From assembly GCF_027596085.1 (NCBI RefSeq), contig NC_072454.1, positions 23,930,490-23,994,489 on the forward strand: a stretch of 64,000 nt of DNA, read 5' to 3'. The translations under genes and the position numbers were made by a program. The notes below the pieces were generated by a model. That model saw nothing but the letters and a program-made list of their open reading frames with translations, ran no database searches and was not told the origin of the DNA. Each line of letters starts with the position of its first letter. Positions within the stretch are counted from its first letter, which is position 1. Positions 1-32,258 of the stretch are shown here, one piece after another. This DNA comes from Anoplopoma fimbria (Eukaryota > Chordata > Actinopteri > Perciformes > Anoplopomatidae).

Positions 1-423
1 TAAACATTCCAAAGCACGTTCATTCAGTTTTCAAAATAAGAAATTTGTTAGTAATCAGTGTTGTTTGACTTCTCGTCCATGTTATAAATCTTCATTATTG
101 ACAAAACAATCTCACCACAGACTCCATTTAGTAGCTTCAATAGGTCAAGAATGACCTCAGAAACTCAATTGCAAGGGCAACATGGAATGAAAAACCTCAA
201 CCTGCAGCTGAATCTTCTTTGAAAATGTGTTCCTTTGCAGTGTGTGGCTGAAATAAAGCAGTTAATGACCCTAAAATGTGTATGTGACAATACTTTAGGT
301 TCATTCATGTCCTATTAGTATTATTCTTCCTGGATGTACAACCACACCATCTACTGGCCATCTCTGTTCACATGTAAGAAGAAAGAAAAAAAGGATAGCT
401 ATGTAGTTCAAAGGTCTGTAGAA
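1..423. other. sequence beyond the BTAF1 3' end, nothing recognised
   Basis: AT-rich DNA downstream of the likely BTAF1 polyadenylation signal. I see no long reading frame, repeat family or splice-bounded exon on either strand. Confidence 0.4.
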
Positions 424-1451
424 TTTATTCCAATTCCACCATCATAAACAAAAAGCAGCAATTACAGAAATATGTACAAGTTTTTCTTTTTTTTAAAATA
501 CTGGTTAGAAGTTTCAGGTACCAGTTTCAGCCTGGCCCCGTGTTCAGTCTCTCTAACGCTGCTTCGAGCGCAGTGCTTTCCCAGGTCATTGTTACACCAC
601 ATTTCAACACTAATCGTTTCTTCGCTAAAGCCTCTTGATGACCACGGGTCATGTGACCTGAATCTCCCGTGGGCGAGTAAGAACTAGCACCATCTGGAGG
701 ATTGCAGTCATCTTGTCATAGCCCAAACGGCAGCTGATCGCATTAGTCATCACAGGGCTAGAAAACACCACGGCAGCGTGATGACGTCCTGTGGTTTGTC
801 TAGCGAGTTTGTCAGTCTCGCCCCGTTTCCCTTGTTTGTGTCGGTAGGGGAGGCGTGGTCGGGTGTGGCTGGGTATTGCAGTGCTTTTAAGACCTTGTGA
901 TGAGGGTAGGGTTGGGTGCGAGTGGTATTGGGGCAGATAGGAGGGAGGTACAGGTGTCTGAAGCGGTTAACACTGGATACTCTGGCAATGTGACGTGGGA
1001 GGAGGGCGGCGGGCTGTAAATGTAGCACCTGGTGCCGTTACTATAAAAGCCCACTATAGTTCTGATGCACTGTATGCTTGAGAGACCGCAGCTACTTCAC
1101 TGTACACAGCGGCGACGATGCTGTAAACCCACGTGGATGATTTTAACATTGGAGGTGTCACAGATGGTACATTGTCTTCATACCATTCTATTCTCGAAAG
1201 GGGACTTGTTGTTGCTCTCAACAAGGAATTATGGGATGTCTCATCATTGTTGAAGCAAAAGAAAAATAAAGATTTAGTTCTTGTATTGGCTGTGTTTTAG
1301 TTATTGCTCTGGGACATTGGTAACAATAGTAACCTTGTCTAAGTTGTGGGGGGGTTGGCGTGCAGACAATTGCAGTAAAGGGCGACTCTTCAGAGCTCTG
1401 ACCAGGTCCTGCTCGGCCAGCATGTGGAGGCAGCGTGGGGGTCATTCAGTG
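424..1451 (-). other. BTAF1: BTAF1 3' untranslated region and polyadenylation signal
   Basis: The sequence follows the BTAF1 stop codon on the minus strand. The nearest clear AATAAA on that strand is at 424-429 (seen as tttatt on the plus strand), so the 3' UTR would be about 1 kb. Short ORFs here have no family resemblance. The exact cleavage site is inferred. Confidence 0.5.
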
Positions 1452-22304
<20,853 letters not shown>

Positions 22305-22800
22305 GCTGGATTATTGTATGGCCTTTCACAACCCGCATTCAACAGGCAACCAGTAATGTGAGAAGTTTTCCCCTCTGCTGTTCAGCGGCTCCAATGCGAC
22401 AGATAACAGCAGCTAGGTGAAGTCATTAGCTAGCTAGCTAGCTAGTTAGCAGCTACCGCTAGCTAGCCGAGGCCCAGGCTGTGTGCTGCTGAGTTCACAC
22501 ATTCATGGCTACAAAGTTGTCACTCTTGTCCCTTCGGTATCTTCTCCCACGAAATATCGCTGAATACCATACGCATATCAATCTAAAGCTGAAGTTACCC
22601 CTCAGAACTCTTCGAGGATAAATGTTTTAACCTAATAAGGTATAAAGAGTTATTTTGAAGCACGCTGAGGGCGACCCAGAAGACTGTTTTTATATGAGGA
22701 GCCATCTTGCATTTATTCCTTCCTCCACAGCAGGCGGAGGCTGATTGGCTGGAAGCATCTCGGAGAGCCAATCAGAATGCACGTTAAAAGAGGAAGCGAA
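22305..22800 (-). promoter_or_regulatory. BTAF1: BTAF1 5' UTR and likely TATA-less promoter
   Basis: Upstream of the BTAF1 start on the minus strand. Two CCAAT boxes in opposite orientation lie 20 bp apart (attgg at 22744-22748; ccaat at 22768-22772). A YY1-type element, AAGATGGC on the minus strand, is at 22701-22708, the usual arrangement near the start site of a housekeeping gene. A GCTAGC-rich palindromic stretch is at about 22426-22470. The motifs are direct; the promoter role and start site near 22700 are inferred. Confidence 0.55.
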
Positions 22801-23199
22801 TGGAAAGAAAAAGGCATAGTGCTCTATGATGTTAGAGACAGTGTTGCATCCTACGTGGCTCTAGTTGATCTAAAACATAACAGAATACCTCTGACTGGTT
22901 TGTGTTGTAAATGTATATGCTCATACAGCCTTTATGCAAGCTAGATATAATCAAATTGCCCTTAACTGGATTTGCTCCTAAAATCCAATCATATGATCTG
23001 AGTTTGAATGTGTTACATTAATTGTGCATTTTCACTAAATTTCATTTTATTTGCTGACGTTACTTTCAGTTAAAGTTGTCAATGATTCGTGAGCTGACCA
23101 TGGTCCTGAAAAGCGCCTGTCAGTTTCAAACAGAGGATCCTTTGCCATAGCTCTGCGTTAAGAATAGGAAAGAATAATGTATAATTTATAATGAATAAT
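22801..23199. other. intergenic DNA upstream of BTAF1
   Basis: Unique-looking AT-rich sequence between the BTAF1 promoter and the first SINE. No exon or repeat family recognised. Confidence 0.4.
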
Positions 23200-23579
23200 A
23201 TCCATCCATTTTCCGTAACCTGCTTATCCAGTTAAGGGTCGCAGGGGTGCTGGAGCCGATCTCAGCTGTCAATGGGCGAAGGCAGGATACACCCTGGACA
23301 GGTCGCCAGTCTGTCGCAGGGCTGACATATAGAGACAAACAACCATTCACGCTCACATCCACACCTACGGGCAATTTAGAGTCTTCAATGCACCTAAGCT
23401 GCATGTCTTTGGACTGTGGGAGGAAGCCGGAGAACCCGGAGAGAACCCACGCTGACACGGGGAGAACATGCAAACTCCACACAGAAGGTTGTCTGGCCCG
23501 GGAAATGAACCCGGGCCCCTCTTGCTGTGAGGCGACAGTGCTAACCACTACACCACCGTGCAGCCCACTGAATAATATC
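23192..23579 (-). mobile_element. tRNA-headed SINE, copy 1, with target-site duplication
   Basis: On the minus strand the element begins GGGCTGCACGGTGGTGTAG. It has an A box (TGGTGTAGTGG) and a degenerate B box (GGTTCATTTCC), then the conserved body, and ends ACGGAAAATGGATGGAT. It is flanked by an 11-bp direct repeat, TGAATAATATC (23192-23202 and 23569-23579). The same family recurs at 58139-58502. The ORFs across it (about 130 codons on each strand) are repeat-derived, not genes. Confidence 0.85.
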
Positions 23580-24240
23580 AATAATGAATTATTTGCCAAA
23601 AAGTGGCATTCAGCAAAGGTGAATCACGATTAGTGTTTCAGAGAGGCTCGCTAGTTTTTAGGTGACAGTGAGTTGGGAAATAATGCAGACAATTCAGTTG
23701 ACAACCGTTGTACTGATGGCATCTCATGATACAAGTATTTGCAATATTCAAATCACATATGAAGTTCATTGTACTAGCACTATGACTATAGTGACTGTCT
23801 GTTAGTGCACCTATCAGTAACACACAGCTAGCATACGCACACTTTACAAATGTATTTGAAATGGTTTATCAGATCTTATATACTTCCTCTAATACCTTTC
23901 ACATTTTCCTGTTTGTATGACAAACCCATATGACGCCTCTGTGTGACTGCAGATATGCAATATACCCATTATTTTGATGACATGATATTGCATTTGAATG
24001 TATTTGAAAAGCAGTACAAAAATAACACACAACCACATACTCTGAACGGTGATCTTGTCACTTACTAAGCATATGAATATTCACAGTCTACTGATTGCTG
24101 TTGTGTGAAGTTTTACCGGATGTTGTTCGTGCTGCTGATCTCTTGATAAACTCAGAGTTTATCAGAGTTTATCAAACCCCTTTTATCATGACCGCAGAAA
24201 AATGCAGCACAATGTTTTCTACAGGCTACAGCAGCACAAA

Positions 24241-24534
24241 ATTTACATTACAGTCATTTAGCAGACGCTTTTATCCAAAGCAGTATAGTATATAGGTAGT
24301 ATATTACATATCATTCACCCATTCACACACTGATGACAGGCTACCATCAAGGTGCCACCATCAGACTCTAACTAACATTCATGCAACATCCAGTCCACAC
24401 CGATGGCAAGCCTTCGGGAGCAACTTGGGGTTAAGTGTCTTGCCCAAGGACACATCGACTGCTGAAGCCGGGTATCGAACCACCGACCTTCTGATTGGAG
24501 AACTACCTTGCGCTCCACTACGCCATAGCCGCCC
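24241..24534 (-). mobile_element. tRNA-headed SINE with an L2-type 3' tail
   Basis: On the minus strand the head GGGCGGCTATGGCGTAGTGG carries an A box (TGGCGTAGTGG, 24515-24525) and a perfect B box (GGTTCGATACC, 24471-24481). The body includes CTTGGGCAAGACACTTAACC. The tail reads GGATAAAAGCGTCTGCTAAA and then TGACTGTAATGTAAA. That tail hairpin with (TGTAA)n is the recognition module of L2-clade LINEs (UnaL2 type). The 5' head, body and tail are all present. Confidence 0.8.
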
Positions 24535-27134
24535 AAAATAAACAATATGAGGGGTTTGAAGCACAAGCACTTAGTTTTCAGAGTTTCTGTGTATATGAGT
24601 AGCTTTATCTTAGTTGAAATTTTATAATACAGTGCAAGGCAGAAATGGAAAAGACAGCTTGACCTCATGGCTGACTTTCTCAGTCTGACCTCTAAATGTT
24701 TCATGGTCTTTTACATCGGAAGACTTTTATGTCACAATCTTTATAATTACTCATGAGCATACCGAAGGAGATGTCCTATTGTTCTGCAATAAATGTGATG
24801 ATTGAATATATCCTATTAGTGCAGTGTGACCTGATTGATTTGAAGGTTTATCTCCTCTCTTCCAGAAATGTGACTGAAATAGATTTAAAAACAACAACTG
24901 CCAGGGTGTTCTTAAAGCATTGTCATAGAAACCAGGTTGAAATGCCCGAAAGTACATTCTTGATATTGCTAAAAACGCAAACAGGAGAAAGCTGCATGCA
25001 TGTGATCAACTCCATATTCTACAGTGGACAAACAGCAAAAGAGCGAATTGAAGAAGCGGGCAGGTTTTGAGAGGACAGAGTTTCAAATAATATCTTGCAC
25101 ATCGCGTTACAAAAGCATCGCTGCTTTAAGCGGCTGCATAAGGTTTGAATTAGATATGACTTTATCGCATAATGAGCATCCTGTCTGTTTTCAGAATTTT
25201 GGTTATGAAAGATTGTTATGCAATGTCTAAAATAAGCACAGGACAGTGCAGTTTGGAGTGCTATGTGTGTGTTCCCGTTTAGATAACAGTAAATCCTGTT
25301 TTATCTCTGCAAAGTATTGAGCCTAAATACTTTACAATGCATGGTGGAAGAAGTTTTGACTGTAGTATTATCAAATGATCAATATATTTGTTTGATTTTT
25401 TAAATTTAAACAGATGTGATTAACCTCAAGTGTCATTTAAGGGAGGTTTGTTAGGAGGACTTTACTTTTTTCACCCATTTTCTGACAATTAAAAATAACA
25501 ACCATATATTGTATAAATATGTTCAATAAAGTCTGCAGTGTTGAGATGTATAGCAGCTGGACTTGTCACTCACTTCCCTGCTTTCAGAGCAAATGTTTAT
25601 TCATAACAGCCTCAAAGTATTTGAGAAAATCAGCAGAGATCAGGTGCCACTGACGGCTAGGAGCACAAGCTTCATCGCATTTACACTGAACACGTTTATT
25701 TGAGAACTGGCAATGACGCAATTGTATTCAAGGCTGAACTGTATTTCACCCACTGATAGGCTGCAGAATCTGGAACCAGGCAGAAAAACACGTTTAAAAA
25801 TAGACACCTGTTCAGAATCAAAATTTATGGAAATGAAACACAATAAGTTGTTGAGTTCTATTCTGACCACTAACATTGTATTTAAGTGTTTTAGCTGCAG
25901 CACATTTTCAACAGAATTCTAGACAGTGAACTGGAATAAAAGTGAAACAGACATGTATTTATGAAATATATGACATGGGAGCTGATCATAAAACATACCG
26001 CCGCCTGTCAAATTGAATCTGCAATCATCACTACAGACCCAAACAGCATGTTGCTATTGTGTGACACGTCAGGCTTCCTCATCTCCTTTAAATGTACTGC
26101 CGAGATCTCAATGACATATTCATGCTGGCTCCCGTTTGTACCATCTGTCTTCTGATCTTAGTGAAGGCAAACAGATCATCCAAACTGAAAGGGAAAAAAA
26201 GTGAGGTGATTGTGATAATGCAATGATAGAAATACATTATCAGAGGCTGAATGCAATCCATCATTTGAATGTGTGTCATGGGCTTATTCATCCTCCAGAA
26301 GGTGGACATTGTGATTTTTATCAGTCGCTTCTTTGTGTGTAATGAGCTCATGAAACTGGAGGAGGAAGATTCATCCGTCACTGAAAAAAAAAACAAAAAT
26401 GTGAAAAAAAAGTATCTGATGTGATGTCGTGTCTAATCTTTGAGTGGGTTGTCAGTCCCACACTAAGCTGCCCCATGTGACACTATTACATTAAAATTAT
26501 ACAGTATTATTTAGTAAAGCACTAAAGAGTACAGTCTCATGTATTAGAGGACATAGATTTTTTCGTTGATATCACAATGTGAATTATCTTTTAAAGGCTG
26601 GTGATTAAAAAAACTTTATGTATAATTGAGGCAGCCATTTGTTATAGTGAATAAGCAATTAGTGATTTTGATGCCAAGAACTGAGAATAAATAGGCCAAA
26701 GTCTTTTAAAAGGCTTATCATTATAAGATGTTTATGATTTATTTTCATAATACAGTTTTATGGATATATTGTATTATTGCATTAGAGACATTTTATTTGA
26801 AAATGCCTTTTTCCAAAAGTCATACTTTTCCCCCAACAACACTTTTATTTCATGCAGAGTTTTATTTCATAACGCCACTTTTAATAAAGACACATTTTAT
26901 CTCATGTCGCTTTTCATGACCTCCTTTCAGTTAATCCTGCCCTGTTCCTTTAATTAGATTTAGCCAGTTAGCTCCTGTTAGCTAGAGCAACAGCAGCGCT
27001 AAAGTTATTTTGAATCAGCCAATTAGAGACTGCTGCTACACTGTACATTAACACAGTAAGTTACAAAGACACTGTAATTAATGTTAAACCTCTTTAGCTT
27101 TTAAACTTTAGCTTAACAAGGCTGCTAATGCTAA
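24535..27134. other. intergenic DNA with one weak exon-like ORF
   Basis: AT-rich sequence. The only feature of note is a minus-strand ORF at 26088-26396 with two good splice-acceptor-like sites; see the findings. Nothing else is supportable. Confidence 0.35.
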
Positions 27135-27205
27135 CTGGGTACATTACATTACATTACAGTCATTTAGCAGACGCTTTTATCCAAAGCGACTTGTAGGGTA
27201 GGCTT
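27135..27205 (-). mobile_element. 5'-truncated L2-type retroposon tail
   Basis: On the minus strand only the 3' module remains: CAAGTCGCTTTGGATAAAAG, then CGTCTGCTAAATGACTG and three TGTAA units. Loss of everything upstream is the usual result of incomplete target-primed reverse transcription. Confidence 0.7.
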
Positions 27206-30200
27206 GTTAGCTTGGATTAGTACTTTGCATCCAAGTGAAGAGCCAGTGTTAGCAGTGCTGGATAGCGACCATTATCTTTTAATTTTGATGATGAGTCATA
27301 AACCAAGCTCACAGCCTGGCCTAGCTAGTTAGTCAGCAAGGTAGGTAGCATGCACAGTCTTGTTAAGCTAAGTAAATTAAATGAGACGTTAGTTTCTGTG
27401 TACTGAGTTTATACACAACAGCAGTTAGATGCTTGATTCAGAACTACTTTGGCACTGCTGTTGCTCTGGCTAACAGGAGCTAGCATTAGCTGGCTAAATC
27501 CTGTAGCAATGGTTGACCTTGCTAGCTTGAGAAGCGGGAGATCTAAAAGGTGAGAGGACTTATACAACACCACTGTAATGAAAGTGAAATGAAATAAACA
27601 GTGTCATTGAACAATGCCAGCTTGAAATGAAAGCAGACTTTTTTTTAAAAGCTGCATTTTGAAATGTTCTTACACTAGTCATATCATTTTTTTTCAAGAA
27701 GAATGATCAGATAACATAATGTATTGAAGAGTTGTGTTTTAATAATATCTTAAATTATTTCACAAATTAGAGTTTCATTTATACATTTTACTCATGAATG
27801 TATTCATAATTGTATCCTTGCTTTTTTAAATATTGAACACTTTTGCGATCCATAGGTGAGTGATTGCTGAGTATGTGTCTTGATTGACTTGATTCTCATT
27901 TGCGATTGTCAGACAGTAGCTATCAAATATTTTTTTTATAAATATTTGTATATTATATATATATTCAGTGTAACTTGCATGAAAGTCCGTTCACAAAAAG
28001 CAAACTATTTGACTACATGATAAATATGCACATTATCTTCGACATAATAGTTCTCGATGTGGTGTGAACGCAGGCATTAGTTTCAATTAGAGCTGCGTGA
28101 ATCTTTTCTTTGTAGTCATCTTTTCGTTGCAGTCATCTTGTGTCCTCTTGGCCCCGGCAACATGAGACACTGTAACACACCAAAGTCTGCCTCGGAGCAG
28201 TCCTCACACAGATCTCCTCGTGTTATTGTCTTCAGAGACACAGAGAAACGGGAGCTTTCGCCTGCATGCCCTGAAGGAGCAGTTTGACTTCACAGTAGAA
28301 GAACAGCTTGACAAGTGAGGCTGCTTTCACCAAACACAGCCCAGTCCTCTTATGTGAGACTGAGATATAAAACCAAAAAGCTTTCTTTCATCTTCTTTAC
28401 TCACCCATTTTAAACCAATGACTTAGCAGATTTAGTTGAAAACACTAAGGTAGTTTCCTACCTCGCCCATAAAATAGTTTTTTAGTTCTGTTAGTTCTGC
28501 TGTTTTGACATGATGAATAATCCCTTGAGTACTATAGCTCTATTTCTGTTTTAAGCATGCTTTTGTCCAACACTTAAAGAGACAAAGCCTTGATTCCCAG
28601 TGTCTGAATAACGACAAGCCTGTGACCCAAAAAAAAAAATCGGTTTAAAATGCTAGAAATATTTGGTTTCCTCCCAACTGCTATCACACCCGAGCAACAA
28701 CTAAATATCTGATATACCTCAGTGTCTTTGCAGAAAAACTTTGAAATCAAGGTCACTTATGCCCTACAGTTTTTCAATTTTAATTATTATAGAAATATTT
28801 ATATATTATCATCTGTAAAGTGATCCCTCATAGATCCAAGTCCAAATCAAGAAATCAATTTTTGTACAAAATGCCCTCTAGTCAATGCCGAAGTTAATTA
28901 AGGAAACACCAAAGAACTAGAATAGGTGTGGAACAGAGATTCCCACTCAAATCAATTAAGCAGGATAAGCAGAGTGGCAGCCATTTTTAAGAATAATTAT
29001 GACGGTTGTAGTGGGCTATCTTCCGTATAAACTAAACCGATTTAAGGCATTAAGTGTAGAAAACCAGATTAAATTAAAAAAAAGTGTCAACTTAATGCTT
29101 CATCCACAAACTCTTGACAGCGTAGGGAAGCATATTGCTATTGCCAGATGAGTGACAAACTTTGTCCAACTCATTTTCTGTAACCAGCATAGCATTGTTA
29201 GCTAGCTAACTCCACCATGCTTTAATGCTACATTGGTTCTCCCTTTTACATATATCTTTATATGAGTCATGCATGGTGTCCCACAATATTTTAGGCCCCT
29301 TTCTGATTTGATTTGATGTTCATCCAAGCAAACAATATTGAACAAAACAATGTCTCCTGGTTGCTATGCTGAGGTTACACAGCTCTATTCTCAGTCTATA
29401 AATGCTGGTCAGAATGCAATAAAAGGTCCCACTGTTGAACAAACATAAATCAGAGAAGGTTCTATCTGCAAAACACCTGTTCTAAAAAGTCCATTTAAAA
29501 GTGTGTTAGAATGTGATGAATGGGATTTAGAATGCCTTTAGGGTGCTCATTATTTTGACAAATAAAAGACAACTTTGCTGTTAATTACTTTTTCTCTCTA
29601 GGTTGTTAAAACTTTGAAGATCAATATCTTAAAGCCACTCAGACTGCATATAGAACATCATTCCAAGGTCGCATCGGATAATATGCTCAATTTATAGCGT
29701 AAAATACTGCTGTCATCAAGAGAAGATTCATTGTCATCGTCATCCTCTTAGTGTGACCAAGTATACAACCATGTGTTTTATGGATGGAAAGGATGTTTAA
29801 TTGCTAGTGACAAGTTTACTGTAAAGTCATGCTCCATTTCAGACAGCATGCCATGCTTACGACTGATCGATGGTACAACCACACAAGTTCTCTCCAAGGT
29901 CACCCCGATTTATCAGAGGTTTATATGGCACTGTTTATTACATTCATAGATATGCATTCTGAATATTAAAAACACAATTAGCAAAATCGTGTTAGTGCTT
30001 TTAGCATTCGTGGAGTAACAGATGGATAGGTGGGCGGTTGGCTTTTTTCGGATGCAACATTTTAGCAACCACAGAAAAGTCAGTTAACTTTTATTGAAAA
30101 GTGAACTTTGTTTAAAAAATGCTCATATGATACTTAGATTTCATGCTTCTAGTCTAACTGAGAAGAGACTAAACCCATTCTGCCTGTTGGGGACATCCAT

Positions 30201-31609
30201 CCTTGTTCATTGTGGTTTTCCTGCATCACTCTAAATGCTTTGGCAAAGTCATAAATCTTGGTCCACCTACTGGTTTGGCATCTAACCTGATTTCCGCAGT
30301 GAGCGAACACCGTTGATTTGGCTAAACAGCGAGAGGACTTTGGTCCTCACCACCAGGTTCATCAATCTGCTTCCTCCTCCACAGGAAGCTCGGCAGCGAA
30401 TCACTCCAGAGCGGAAATGCTATTTCAGAAGCTCTGCCGCACCGTGGCATGTGTAGGAATCAGGAGTGCATCAGAGGTTTGCTTTTCCGTCAGACCTGAC
30501 CACATAGTTTTACAGCAGGAAGTGACTTTAATTAGAAGCTATCAAGACCCCTTTTGGGGCTTCTGTAAAAGCACAGCCAGCAGAGGAGCGGAGGAGAAAC
30601 AAATTATTTGGCATGTTATGTATCTAAAGTGAGAATGTCTTTTTGTCTAGTTCTAAACTTTCCTTTTCCTCTGATGTCCAGGGGAGTGGAGGTACGGGGT
30701 TAGAGAATGGATATTAAGCTTATTTATTTTCTAAGTGTAGAACCTAGAAAACAAGAATGAGATTAGGATGAATCTCTGTACGCCACCTTTTATCACCAGA
30801 CCTAAGACAAGAATTGAAATACACTCAGTGTAAGCTTGTTCCATCCAGCATATGAAAAACTTTAGTGACTTCTTTTTTTATTTTTCTGAGACAGCCCACA
30901 TGCAGTATATTATAACAGAGCTGTGAAGCCACAGAGATGAACAGAAATGTGGCACACACTGCCCTCTGCAGACAGATTGCCATAGCAACAGACATAAACT
31001 ATTAATGCCAGTATATTCTGGGGTTTTTTCAGATGTCATTTATAATGCATTGCTTTAGCGGTTTCTGGACATTTGGTGGCTATATTGGATAGCCTACAGT
31101 GGACAGATAACAGGGAATTACAGGAGAGAGAGAGAGCGAGAGAGAGACAGATGGGGAATGACAGCGGGGACATTGCAGATCATGGTCAGCCCTAAGGCAA
31201 CCTTACTCTTACTATTTTACACAACATACAGCTGGACTGGATATTACACCTTTTTATTATTTACTGCCACTGGTTCAAATACCTCATAAACTCACTATCT
31301 CACCTGCTGAACAAGATGAATTTATTTAAAACGTATGAAATGACAGGTATACAAAAACACCATTATTTATTCCTCTCCATTTACATGCATGAGGAGGGCG
31401 GAATTTAAGTAAATTTGTGAAATTCAAAATATGAAGAAGTCTATCTTGCTTCTGGGCTCACTGTCAGTAAGTCTTGTGTCATTCCTGTCAAAGAAACTCT
31501 GGCAATCATGTTTGTTTGTCTAAGGATTTCAATAGAGATATTTTTTTAGGCAGTATCAAAGAAATCAACAGGACAAAAAAAACTCAGTTCAACCAACACA
31601 GATTTGTAT
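27206..31609. other. intergenic DNA between BTAF1 and CCNJ
   Basis: AT-rich, with scattered GCTAGC/GCTAAC motifs and a short GA repeat (31126-31150). Two short plus-strand stretches, 28236-28314 and 30385-30450, are open, protein-like and flanked by splice-like sites, but they do not join in phase and match nothing I recognise. Confidence 0.35.
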
Positions 31610-32258
31610 TTTATTTAAAACTATCATCATAGAAGTGCACAGCACTGACTGAAATCCTCCGTGTACACAAGAGCAACCGTTTTCTCTGCAAACAAATTGT
31701 GACATCTAGAGGAGAATTTTTTTTTCTTCTCGGTTATACAAAAGGACACTCATCACAAAAAAAAAAAAAGGAAGAGTTTGAGGTACAGAACACCTACACA
31801 AACTGTGCTCTCCAATATCAACAACAAACCAACTTAAGTCCCTTTTTGTAACAGGCCTTAAACTTAAAAGGCATGAGGTATTTCGTACATTCAATACTTT
31901 TGAGGTAACTTGGCTCAAATAAATATAAGACTTTTGGTCTGTAGCTAAATTATACAGTGACACTAGTGGGGTACAGTGGTGCAAACTCTGCCTCCAACGC
32001 ACCTCACGACAACATTCACACCCAATATATCTCAAACAAACAGAAATCCTAATGCAGGCTCCCTGCAGAAAATGCATGCATATTGCACATTGCGTACACC
32101 TTGTGGTTTCAAAGTGCTGTACCAATCTCATCAAGTCTCTCCAAATTAAAAACACTCATTTCTCCTTCAGTGCGTTCCATTATGTTCAAGAGAAACGGAT
32201 CACCATCTCTTATGTCTTCCTCCTGCAGAAAAAAAGACTGAAAAAAAAAAATAGTTCA
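31610..32258 (-). other. CCNJ: CCNJ 3' untranslated region
   Basis: Runs from the CCNJ TGA down to an AATAAA on the minus strand at 31610-31615. A 149-codon ORF on the minus strand and a 154-codon ORF on the plus strand overlap it without any family resemblance. Confidence 0.6.

Noticed and set aside
1041..1130. TATA-like ctataaaagc followed by short ORFs
   Set aside because: Inside the BTAF1 3' UTR with no downstream coding frame; likely chance.
23186..23633. Overlapping ORFs of about 130 codons on both strands
   Set aside because: They lie entirely within the tRNA-headed SINE (23192-23579) and recur in the second copy at 58.1-58.5 kb; they are repeat consensus, not genes.
24471..24525. 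tRNA-gene-like A and B boxes
   Set aside because: They belong to the SINE head; the remainder does not fold as a tRNA and a retroposon body and tail follow.
31706..32155. 149-codon minus-strand ORF
   Set aside because: In the CCNJ 3' UTR, no family resemblance and no splice context.
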